Notes under the pieces: generated by a model | Told to the model about the DNA's origin: nothing | The model's input: the letters and a program-made list of their open reading frames with translations, nothing else | Databases searched by the model: none | Shown: positions 57,731 to 64,000 of the stretch, piece after piece | Position numbering within the stretch: the first letter of the stretch is position 1 | How the letters are laid out: every line of letters begins with the position of its first letter | Made by a program: the position numbers and the translations under genes | Assembly (NCBI GenBank): GCA_003215655.1 | Contig: QCKB01000002.1 | Location: forward strand, 124,001 to 188,000 | DNA length: 64,000 nucleotides | Origin: Prochlorococcus sp. AG-409-J16 | GTDB taxonomy: Bacteria > Cyanobacteriota > Cyanobacteriia > PCC-6307 > Cyanobiaceae | Direction of reading: 5' to 3'

Positions 57731-58897
57731 ATGTACATTCCAATTGTCTTCACGTTTGCTAATTCTTCACCAAGCTTGGTCTCTTCTGGACTCGATTTGG
57801 AGAGAAGCTTCAGTCAAATGATGCAAGGAGTGGGCTTTTCTCCTTCATTGGCCCATTTGCTTTGGCTGCCTTTACCAATGCTTCTTGTACTTGCGGCAGC
57901 TGTAGTTGGTGTTTTAGTCACAGTTTGGCTGGAGAGAAAAATATCTGCAGCAGCTCAGCAGAGAATTGGTCCTGAATATGCAGGAGCATTAGGTGTTCTT
58001 CAGCCTATGGCAGATGGCTTGAAGTTGCTTGTTAAAGAAGATGTGATTCCTGCAAAAGCTGATGGACTTTTATTTACTCTTGGACCAGTACTTGTCCTGG
58101 TTCCAGTAATACTTTCTTGGTTGATAGTACCTTTCGGTCAAAATCTTTTGATTAGTAATGTAGGAGTGGGAATTTTCCTTTGGATATCCTTAAGTAGTAT
58201 TCAGCCAATTGGCTTATTGATGAGTGGATATGCTTCTAATAATAAATATTCTCTTCTTGGAGGCTTACGTGCCGCAGCGCAATCAATAAGTTATGAAATC
58301 CCTTTAGCATTATCTGTTTTAGCAGTGGTAATGATGAGTAATTCTTTGAGCACTATTGATATAGTTTCACAGCAAAATGGTGCTGGTTTGTTGAGTTGGA
58401 ATATCTGGCGACAACCAGTTGGTTTTGTTATTTTTTGGATTTGCGCGTTGGCTGAATGTGAGAGGTTACCTTTCGATCTTCCTGAGGCTGAGGAGGAATT
58501 AGTTGCTGGCTATCAAACTGAATATGCAGGCATGAAGTTTGCTTTGTTTTATTTAGGAAGCTATATAAACCTTGTTTTGTCTGCCTTATTGGTATCTGTC
58601 CTTTATTTAGGGGGTTGGGGTTTTCCTTTGCCCCTTGAATGGGCGGCTAGTTGGTTTGGTTTGCCGTTGGACTCTCCATTGCTTCAAGTGATTACAGGGT
58701 CTGTAGGTATCGTTATGACTGTTCTGAAGGCATACTTACTTGTTTTCCTTGCGATTTTGTTGCGCTGGACCACTCCGCGGGTTCGGATTGATCAGTTACT
58801 TGATTTGGGCTGGAAGTTTTTACTCCCTATTTCTTTAGTTAATTTGCTTGTAACTGCTGCTTTGAAACTCGCTTTCCCAGTGGCATTTGGTGGCTGA
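57731..58897 (+). CDS. ndhA: NDH-1 subunit A (proton-pumping membrane subunit)
   Basis: 388 residues from ATG 57731, with about eight membrane helices. [40 protein letters not shown], then [16 protein letters not shown] and [20 protein letters not shown] are hallmarks. Family members usually start near [10 protein letters not shown], so the first ~15 residues may be extra. Forms the quinone channel with NdhH at the thylakoid membrane. Confidence 0.96.
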   Translation: MYIPIVFTFANSSPSLVSSGLDLERSFSQMMQGVGFSPSLAHLLWLPLPMLLVLAAAVVGVLVTVWLERKISAAAQQRIGPEYAGALGVLQPMADGLKLLVKEDVIPAKADGLLFTLGPVLVLVPVILSWLIVPFGQNLLISNVGVGIFLWISLSSIQPIGLLMSGYASNNKYSLLGGLRAAAQSISYEIPLALSVLAVVMMSNSLSTIDIVSQQNGAGLLSWNIWRQPVGFVIFWICALAECERLPFDLPEAEEELVAGYQTEYAGMKFALFYLGSYINLVLSALLVSVLYLGGWGFPLPLEWAASWFGLPLDSPLLQVITGSVGIVMTVLKAYLLVFLAILLRWTTPRVRIDQLLDLGWKFLLPISLVNLLVTAALKLAFPVAFGG

Positions 58898-59010
58898 ATG
58901 CCCAGCATGTTTGATAATACTAATCTTGTTGGGTAGATCTACTTATAGCCAGTGAAATGCTTGTAAGATTGGTTTGCTCACGTTAAATCTCTTTTGGGCG
59001 AGGATTTCGG

Positions 59011-59664
59011 ATGTTCGGATTCTTCAAAAAGGTAGTTGATTATGCCCGTGATGCAACGGATGCTGCTAATTACTTGATTCAAGGGCTTGCTGTTACTTTC
59101 GATCATCTTCGTCGTCGTCCAATTACTGTCCAATATCCCTATGAAAAGTTAATTCCGTCCGAACGTTATAGAGGCAGAATTCATTATGAGTTTGATAAGT
59201 GCATTGCTTGTGAGGTATGTGTAAGAGTTTGCCCAATCAATTTGCCAGTAGTTGATTGGGTTATGAATAAGGAAACCAAGAAAAAAGAGCTTAGAAATTA
59301 TTCTATTGATTTTGGGGTATGCATCTTTTGTGGAAATTGTGTGGAGTATTGCCCTACTAACTGTCTTTCAATGACAGAGGAATATGAGCTGGCTACTTTT
59401 GATAGACATAATCTTAATTACGACAATGTTGCCCTTGGTCGACTGCCAACTAGTGTCACTACAGACCCCTCAGTTCTGCCATTGAGAGAGCTTGCTTATT
59501 TGCCTAAAGGGGTAATGGATCCTCATGATGTCTCTGCTAATCAACCAAGGGCTGGTGAGCTTCCCGCTATGGTTTTAGAGAGACTTAAGAAAGACTCTTC
59601 TCTATCTAATGAGCGTAGTGAGTCGGTTAATGATTCTATAAATCAAGATGAGTCGAAAGGATGA
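59011..59664 (+). CDS. ndhI: NDH-1 subunit I (two [4Fe-4S] clusters)
   Basis: 217 residues. Two ferredoxin motifs [12 protein letters not shown] and [12 protein letters not shown] supply ligands for two [4Fe-4S] clusters. The N-terminal [20 protein letters not shown] lies along the membrane. Carries electrons toward the quinone site. The stop overlaps the ndhG ATG by 4 bp. Confidence 0.97.
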   Translation: MFGFFKKVVDYARDATDAANYLIQGLAVTFDHLRRRPITVQYPYEKLIPSERYRGRIHYEFDKCIACEVCVRVCPINLPVVDWVMNKETKKKELRNYSIDFGVCIFCGNCVEYCPTNCLSMTEEYELATFDRHNLNYDNVALGRLPTSVTTDPSVLPLRELAYLPKGVMDPHDVSANQPRAGELPAMVLERLKKDSSLSNERSESVNDSINQDESKG

Positions 59665-60263
59665 GTATTTCTAATTCCACAGAGTTGATTTGTTTTTTAG
59701 TGCTCGCTTTTGTTGTCATCTTAGGGAGCTTAGGAGTTGTTTTGTTGGGCAATATTGTTTACTCCGCGTTTTTGCTGGGTGGAGTATTTATGGCGGTAGC
59801 AGGGTTATATCTATTGTTAAATGCGAGCTTTGTTGCTGCTGCTCAAGTTCTTGTTTATGTAGGTGCAGTTAATGTCTTAATTCTCTTCGCAATAATGTTA
59901 GTTAATAAGCGTGAAGATCTAAAGCCAATTCCTGGACTTCAGCTTCGAAGATTCCTGTCTGCGGGAATATGCTTGGGTTTATTAGTATTAATGTTTCGAG
60001 TCGTTTTGATTACTCCTTGGTCTTTACCTGGACCTGCTGCTATTGGGGAGGGGGCAACCGTAAGGATTGGCGAGCACCTTTTTACAGATTATTTATTGCC
60101 TTTTGAATTGGCATCAGTTCTGCTTCTGATGGCAATGATAGGAGCAATTGTTTTAGCCAGAAGAGATATTCAAACTGTTGATGTTGGTACAGGTAATGAA
60201 GTGAATCAGAGCCTTATAGAGAAAGCAGGTACTCCTTTGCTTGTTGACAAAACCACGACTTAA
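59661..60263 (+). CDS. ndhG: NDH-1 subunit G (membrane)
   Basis: 200 residues with about five helices; ATG overlaps the ndhI stop. [20 protein letters not shown] and [17 protein letters not shown] are NdhG/NuoJ signatures. Proton-pumping subunit of the membrane arm, next to NdhE. Nine bp separate its stop from ndhE. C-terminal ~25 residues are polar. Confidence 0.96.
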   Translation: MSISNSTELICFLVLAFVVILGSLGVVLLGNIVYSAFLLGGVFMAVAGLYLLLNASFVAAAQVLVYVGAVNVLILFAIMLVNKREDLKPIPGLQLRRFLSAGICLGLLVLMFRVVLITPWSLPGPAAIGEGATVRIGEHLFTDYLLPFELASVLLLMAMIGAIVLARRDIQTVDVGTGNEVNQSLIEKAGTPLLVDKTTT

Positions 60264-60271
60264 TAAGACCT

Positions 60272-60601
60272 ATGCTTGAATCTTTTTCTGGACCTGTACC
60301 TCTTCAGGCTTACTTGCTGTTAGGGGCATCGCTTTTTTGCATAGGTGTATGGGGCCTTATTAATAGTCGTAATGCAGTAAGAGTATTGATGAGTATTGAG
60401 TTGATGCTTAATGCTGTAAATATCAATTTGATGGCTTTTTCATCATTTCTTGATGGTGATTTGATTAGAGGTCAAATCTTTGCTGTTTTTGTTATCACGG
60501 TCGCAGCCGCAGAGGCTGCTGTTGGACTTGCGATATTACTTTCCCTATATAGAAATAGAGTGACTGTTGATATGGAGCGTTTCAATTTATTGAAATGGTA
60601 G
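60272..60601 (+). CDS. ndhE: NDH-1 subunit E (membrane)
   Basis: 109 residues with three helices. [20 protein letters not shown] and [20 protein letters not shown], with Glu in the second helix, are NuoK/NdhE features. Proton-translocating subunit. nadK starts 12 bp downstream, continuing the run. Confidence 0.97.
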   Translation: MLESFSGPVPLQAYLLLGASLFCIGVWGLINSRNAVRVLMSIELMLNAVNINLMAFSSFLDGDLIRGQIFAVFVITVAAAEAAVGLAILLSLYRNRVTVDMERFNLLKW

Positions 60602-60613
60602 GTATCAGATCGC

Positions 60614-61561
60614 ATGCTCCTTGACCTGGTCTGGGTTTTATATCGTTCTGATAGTGAGTCTGCTTATAAGCAAGCATGTTCTTGCGTGAATGAATTGGAA
60701 GAGCTTGGTGCCAAGGTTGAAGTTTCGATGGCTGGTCAAGAATCCAATCCTTATCAAAGTCTGTTGGCTCGACAAGAGCGAATGCCTGATTTAGCAGTAG
60801 TTCTAGGTGGCGATGGCACTGTGCTTGGAGCAGCGAGGAATCTTGCTCCTCATGATGTTCCGATTCTAAGTTTCAATGTTGGAGGGACCTTAGGCTTTCT
60901 AACTCACGATCGTCGACTACTTAGTGATGGCAATTTATGGAAGCAATTGTTGGAAGATCGCTTTTCTATTGATCGGAGAATGATGCTTCAGGCACAGGTT
61001 GTTTCTTGTTCGACTTCTGAAACCTATTCGGAAACATTTGATATAGGAAATCATTCGAATTCACAAAACTTTTCGCATACTGCTTTGAATGATTTTTATA
61101 TGAGGCCTTATCTGGATGAAGTATCTCCAACATGCATTCTTGAATTAGAAATTGATGGTGAGGTGGTTGATCAGTATCGAGGGGATGGTTTGATTTTGGC
61201 GACCCCTACTGGTTCGACTGGTTATGCAATGGCTTCAGGTGGTCCAATCCTTCATCCAGGAATAGAGGCCATTATTGTCAGCGCGATTTGCCCTATGAGT
61301 CTTTCTAGTAGGCCAATCGTTGTGCCTGCAGATTCGAGACTTTTAGTAAGACCATTAGGTGACTCTTCAAGAAGAGTAAAACTTTGGAAGGATGGAGCGA
61401 GTGGCGAATTGCTTGCTCCAGGGGATTACTGCGTTATTGAGAGGGCCCATCATCATTCTCTAATGGTTGTTCTTGAGCAAAGTCCTTCTTATTACTGGAC
61501 ATTGACCCATAAACTTCGTTGGGCGGGAAGCTTGGAACAAAATCAACTTATCTCTGGTTGA
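60614..61561 (+). CDS. nadK: NAD kinase
   Basis: 315 residues. [15 protein letters not shown] is the GGDG motif, ALNDFYMRP the NE/D loop, [20 protein letters not shown] the nucleotide-binding loop. Phosphorylates NAD to NADP. Follows the ndh genes by 12 bp, so it is probably in the same transcript. Cyanobacteria typically have two paralogues; this is one of them. Confidence 0.95.
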   Translation: MLLDLVWVLYRSDSESAYKQACSCVNELEELGAKVEVSMAGQESNPYQSLLARQERMPDLAVVLGGDGTVLGAARNLAPHDVPILSFNVGGTLGFLTHDRRLLSDGNLWKQLLEDRFSIDRRMMLQAQVVSCSTSETYSETFDIGNHSNSQNFSHTALNDFYMRPYLDEVSPTCILELEIDGEVVDQYRGDGLILATPTGSTGYAMASGGPILHPGIEAIIVSAICPMSLSSRPIVVPADSRLLVRPLGDSSRRVKLWKDGASGELLAPGDYCVIERAHHHSLMVVLEQSPSYYWTLTHKLRWAGSLEQNQLISG

Positions 61562-61566
61562 ACTTT

Positions 61567-62070
61567 ATGGGATTAGAAATTGAAAGACGCTTTCTTGTTA
61601 CAGGTAATGCATGGAGGGCTTTTGCAGCATCTTCAAAGGTGTTGCGCCAGGGCTATTTGGCTACTTCTAAAAAAGGATTTACTGTAAGAGTAAGGATTTT
61701 GTCAGATATTAAAGCTTGGTTGACACTTAAGACCCCTTCTAAAGGTATCGCTGTTCATGAGTTCGAATATATGATTCCTTTAATGGATGCTCAGAATATT
61801 TGGAATTTGACTTCTCATCGTGTTTATAAAAAGCGTTATAAATTGTCTTTAAGAGGAGGAGATTGGATAGTTGATTGTTTTGAAGAAAAAAATGCACCTC
61901 TTGTGTTGGCTGAGGTAGAGCTTTCTTCGATTAATGATCCTCTTGAAATCCCTGCCTGGTGCTGGCATGAGGTAACAGGTCAGTCTCAATGGAGTAATGC
62001 TTCCTTAGCGCAAATGCCTATTGCTGAGTGGACTACTGAAAAGAAAAAAGTTTTCAAAGTTCTTTCTTAA
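61567..62070 (+). CDS. CYTH-domain triphosphatase-like protein
   Basis: 167 residues from ATG 61567, immediately after nadK; an upstream in-frame start lies within nadK. CYTH signature EIERRFLV at residues 4-11, then a chain of charged strands: TVRVRILSDIKAWLTLK, HEFEYMIP, WIVDCFEEKNAPLVLAEVEL. Likely inorganic triphosphatase or thiamine-triphosphatase-like, metal dependent. Exact substrate unknown. It may be cotranscribed with nadK. Confidence 0.85.
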   Translation: MGLEIERRFLVTGNAWRAFAASSKVLRQGYLATSKKGFTVRVRILSDIKAWLTLKTPSKGIAVHEFEYMIPLMDAQNIWNLTSHRVYKKRYKLSLRGGDWIVDCFEEKNAPLVLAEVELSSINDPLEIPAWCWHEVTGQSQWSNASLAQMPIAEWTTEKKKVFKVLS

Positions 62071-62163
62071 GAAGGCAGAGGAAGGAACTTGATAGTTTAG
62101 ATTCTCTTAAGATTCTCTATTCAGGCCAAGGCTAATTCTTAGTTGAGGCTTCAAGGGGGGGGT

Positions 62164-62349
62164 ATGTTTGGTTTGTACGACAACGATGGCATCCTTCGCT
62201 TCACCGGTATAGACCGTGAGGCTTGCTTGGCCTATGCGGACCTTTTTGAAATCCCGCGCTCTGGATGCTCGTTATTGGATTTGCCAGATCCGGAGTTTGA
62301 TGGAGTTACTCGTCGGACGACGGTGCGTCGGGGAGGGAACAGCAATTGA
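62164..62349 (+). CDS. Small hypothetical protein overlapping pedR
   Basis: 61 residues from ATG 62164, preceded by a strong G-rich Shine-Dalgarno sequence (AAGGGGGGG at 62153-62161). The product starts MFGLYDNDGILRFTGIDREA and is mixed alpha/beta with no known motif. Its last 44 bp overlap the end of the LuxR-type gene on the other strand, so the two transcripts would be antisense to each other. Confidence 0.6.
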   Translation: MFGLYDNDGILRFTGIDREACLAYADLFEIPRSGCSLLDLPDPEFDGVTRRTTVRRGGNSN

Positions 62350-62584
62350 AGCCATCCCTGCAAATTTTTCCATGATCCATGGCCCAATTAAGAAGGGCGA
62401 CACGGTTTTTTGAGCCAGTTTTTGTGAACATATTGCTTACATGATTATCCACAGTTCGCTTGCTGATGGTTAATCGAACAGCAATTTCTTGATTTGTAAG
62501 TCCACTTGCAACAAGGTCAATGATTTCCATCTCCCTTGCAGAAAGGGACATATTGGCTGAATTTGATAATTCTCCTAGGCCCAT
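62306..62584 (-). CDS. pedR: PedR-like small LuxR-family transcription regulator
   Basis: 92 residues: essentially a stand-alone LuxR HTH. LSAREMEIIDLVASGLTNQE, then ISKRTVDNHVSNMFTKTGSK, then ALLNWAMDHGKICRDGFNCC. The C-terminal Cys residues match PedR (Synechocystis Ssl0564), a thioredoxin-linked regulator that reports photosynthetic electron transport in light shifts. Redox sensing here is inferred from similarity. Confidence 0.82.
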   Translation of the reverse strand: MGLGELSNSANMSLSAREMEIIDLVASGLTNQEIAVRLTISKRTVDNHVSNMFTKTGSKNRVALLNWAMDHGKICRDGFNCCSLPDAPSSDE

Positions 62585-62671
62585 GCCCTCCTTAATAAGC
62601 CTGCATAGTTATATTACGCAGATTTTGGGTTCCTCGATCACTCATAGTAAGTAGGTAACGAGTAAAAGATT

Positions 62672-63565
62672 TTGAGCTCAGTGCTTCAGCGCTCCCTGGA
62701 GGCAGGTGCGGTCACTATTACAGCTGAAATTATGCCGCCAAGAGGGGCAGATCCTTCCAATGCAATAGCAAAAGCACAAATGTTACGAGAATATGTTCAT
62801 TCGATCAATGTCACAGATGGCAGTCGTGCAGTTATGAAGATGAGCAGTCTTGCTCTTTGCAAATTGCTTTTAGATATTGGACTTGAGCCTGTATTGCAAA
62901 TGGCTTGTAGAGATCGCAATCGAATTGGGATTCAGTCTGATCTTTTAGGGGCACATGCTCTAGGTATTCGAAATATTCTTTGCCTTACAGGAGATCCGGT
63001 AAGGGCGGGTGACCAGCCTGATGCAAGACCAGTTAATGAATACGAATCTGTGAGATTGCTTAAGCAGGTGGCTTCGTTTAACCGGGGAGAAGACCCCGTA
63101 TCAGGTTTGTTACAAGATGGTGGTACTGGTTTTTTTCCTGGTGCAGCAGCAGATCCAAATTCCAAAAGTTTTTCTGGTCTTATTAAACGTTTAGAGAAAA
63201 AGAAGGAAGCGGGGGTGAGATTTTTGCAAACTCAAATGGTTATGGATCCAGTGGTTTTAGAAAAATTTTGTAATCAGGTTGCAGAACCACTTGAGATGCC
63301 TGTTCTGGCAGGTGTTTTCCTCTTGAAGTCAGCTCGTAATGCTTGCTTTATTAACAAGGTTGTGCCTGGAGCCTGCATCCCAGACTCAATAGTGGAAAGG
63401 TTGAGCAATGCAGGTGATCCTCTAGCCGAGGGTGTAGCTATTGCGGCTGAGCAAGTTAAATCATTTCTTGATATATCCCAAGGAGTTCATTTAATGGCGA
63501 TTAAGTCTGAACAACTTATCCCTGAAATACTCGAACAAGCTGAAGTTAGCTTGCAGCAGCTGTGA
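62672..63565 (+). CDS. metF: 5,10-Methylenetetrahydrofolate reductase
   Basis: 297 residues, TTG start (GTG four codons later is possible). FAD TIM barrel: GAVTITAEIMPPRGADPSNA, NVTDGSRAVMKMSSLA, NILCLTGDPVRAGDQPDA and the FLQTQMVMDP segment, with GVFLLKSARNACFIN near the end. Makes 5-methyl-THF for methionine synthesis. Its last 20 bp overlap the minus-strand sugar nucleotide gene. Confidence 0.93.
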   Translation: MSSVLQRSLEAGAVTITAEIMPPRGADPSNAIAKAQMLREYVHSINVTDGSRAVMKMSSLALCKLLLDIGLEPVLQMACRDRNRIGIQSDLLGAHALGIRNILCLTGDPVRAGDQPDARPVNEYESVRLLKQVASFNRGEDPVSGLLQDGGTGFFPGAAADPNSKSFSGLIKRLEKKKEAGVRFLQTQMVMDPVVLEKFCNQVAEPLEMPVLAGVFLLKSARNACFINKVVPGACIPDSIVERLSNAGDPLAEGVAIAAEQVKSFLDISQGVHLMAIKSEQLIPEILEQAEVSLQQL

Positions 63566-64000
63566 TGTCTGTTCCTAAAAGTTCGGCCATAGCTTTTTGC
63601 TGCGGAGATGGCTCGACTAGATCTTGTCTTCGAGCATCTGTTATAAGCCAATCCAGAGCTGCTTCTTGAAGATCAAAGTGATTTCCATTTTTGCCTACGC
63701 AATATCGTCCGAATACCAACTTTTCAACAAGTTGTACTCCTGGGCCAATTCGGGAGTAATCAAAAATTATGGAGTTATCAATTGTTGCTCCTTCGCATAT
63801 ACAGCAGCTAGGACCAATCATGGTGGGCCCAATAATCGTCGCCCCATCTTCAATACGGGTCATTCCTCCTACATAAATAGGACCTTTGACGTTGATTTTG
63901 TCCCAATTGGCAGCAACGTTTAAACCGGTATATATGCCAGGTCTAATTTCTTTCCCTGGAATTCCAATTTGGCGTACTTCTCCTAAGAGAACACTTCGGA
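63546..64000 (-). CDS. Sugar-nucleotide pyrophosphorylase-like protein, 3' part
   Basis: The minus-strand frame is open to the window edge (about 150 residues visible); internal Met at 63863 is not the real start. Visible C-terminal part contains hexapeptide-type repeats: GKEIRPGIYTGLNVAANWDK, INVKGPIYVGGMTRIEDGAT, IIGPTMIGPSCCICEGATID, then NSIIFDYSRIGPGVQLVEKL. This is a left-handed beta-helix as in mannose-1-phosphate guanylyltransferase or glucose-1-phosphate nucleotidyltransferase families. The catalytic domain lies outside the window, so the sugar cannot be named. It may relate to polysaccharide synthesis. Confidence 0.8.
   Translation of the reverse strand, partial: RSVLLGEVRQIGIPGKEIRPGIYTGLNVAANWDKINVKGPIYVGGMTRIEDGATIIGPTMIGPSCCICEGATIDNSIIFDYSRIGPGVQLVEKLVFGRYCVGKNGNHFDLQEAALDWLITDARRQDLVEPSPQQKAMAELLGTDITAAAS

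Noticed and set aside
62216-62413. Plus-strand alternative frame over the small gene before pedR
   Set aside because: Overlaps a better-supported frame with a strong ribosome binding site.

Overview
This window is a chromosomal segment of a marine picocyanobacterium, most likely Prochlorococcus. The evidence is short intergenic gaps, AT-leaning sequence, many GTG/TTG starts, and a cyanobacterial gene set: phylloquinone genes, Mg-protoporphyrin IX methyltransferase ChlM, NDH-1 subunits NdhA/I/G/E/H, a PedR-type regulator and a Ycf29-type regulator. The base composition suggests a low-light-adapted lineage rather than the most AT-rich high-light strains or GC-rich marine Synechococcus. That placement is inference; no 16S or other marker is present.

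Region 1 (1-4.3 kb) is clearly more AT-rich than the rest and looks like the edge of a surface-polysaccharide or accessory island. It holds the 3' end of a 2-oxoglutarate/Fe(II) oxygenase, then a compact hisH2-hisF2-sugar amidotransferase cassette, which is a known arrangement for turning an acetamido sugar into an acetamidino sugar, and a strong terminator. On the opposite strand are two coupled small membrane proteins and an SRAP/YedK-type protein. A 43-residue membrane peptide gene and a 52-residue membrane protein gene mark the boundary with the core genome.

Region 2 (4.7-15 kb) is core: a UbiB-family kinase, enolase, a ClpB paralogue, and the secE-nusG-rplK-rplA-rplJ-rplL block. This block has a well-supported L10 leader in front of rplJ and a clear terminator after rplL. 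Region 3 (15-38 kb) carries rnhA, pyrD, a CobC/CobD-like aminotransferase, murG, pgk, a universal stress protein, rbgA, rluD, a fused peptide-ABC ATPase, the (p)ppGpp enzyme, mnmE, nadC, argS, a HisC-like aminotransferase, a degenerate metallo-beta-lactamase-fold protein, and the minus-strand run prfB-DUF3285-ybeY-dgkA-trpG. prfB contains the classical CTT-TGA-C programmed +1 frameshift, so its first exon-like segment is missed by plain ORF calling.

Region 4 (38-46 kb) has grxC-gshB (glutathione system) and a phylloquinone group: menF on the minus strand, menA-menC-menE on the plus strand, and a DHNA-CoA thioesterase on the minus strand, followed by ndhH. Region 5 (45-56 kb) is mixed housekeeping: rsmH, a cysteine desulfurase, a Ycf29-like response regulator, an RluA-like protein lacking the catalytic Asp, chlM, nagA, purE, cysC, SUI1, trpB, hrcA and a rhodanese. 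Region 6 (56-64 kb) is gltA followed by ndhA-ndhI-ndhG-ndhE-nadK-CYTH, then a small unknown gene overlapping pedR tail to tail, metF and the end of a sugar-nucleotide pyrophosphorylase-like gene.

No tRNA, rRNA, insertion sequence, prophage or CRISPR array was seen. Nothing in the window is clearly a wholly new system. The best candidates for a second look are the amidotransferase cassette with its non-catalytic HisF homologue, several enzyme homologues with missing key residues (RluA-like, MBL-fold, MenC), the small coupled membrane proteins, and the tightly packed convergent gene ends.
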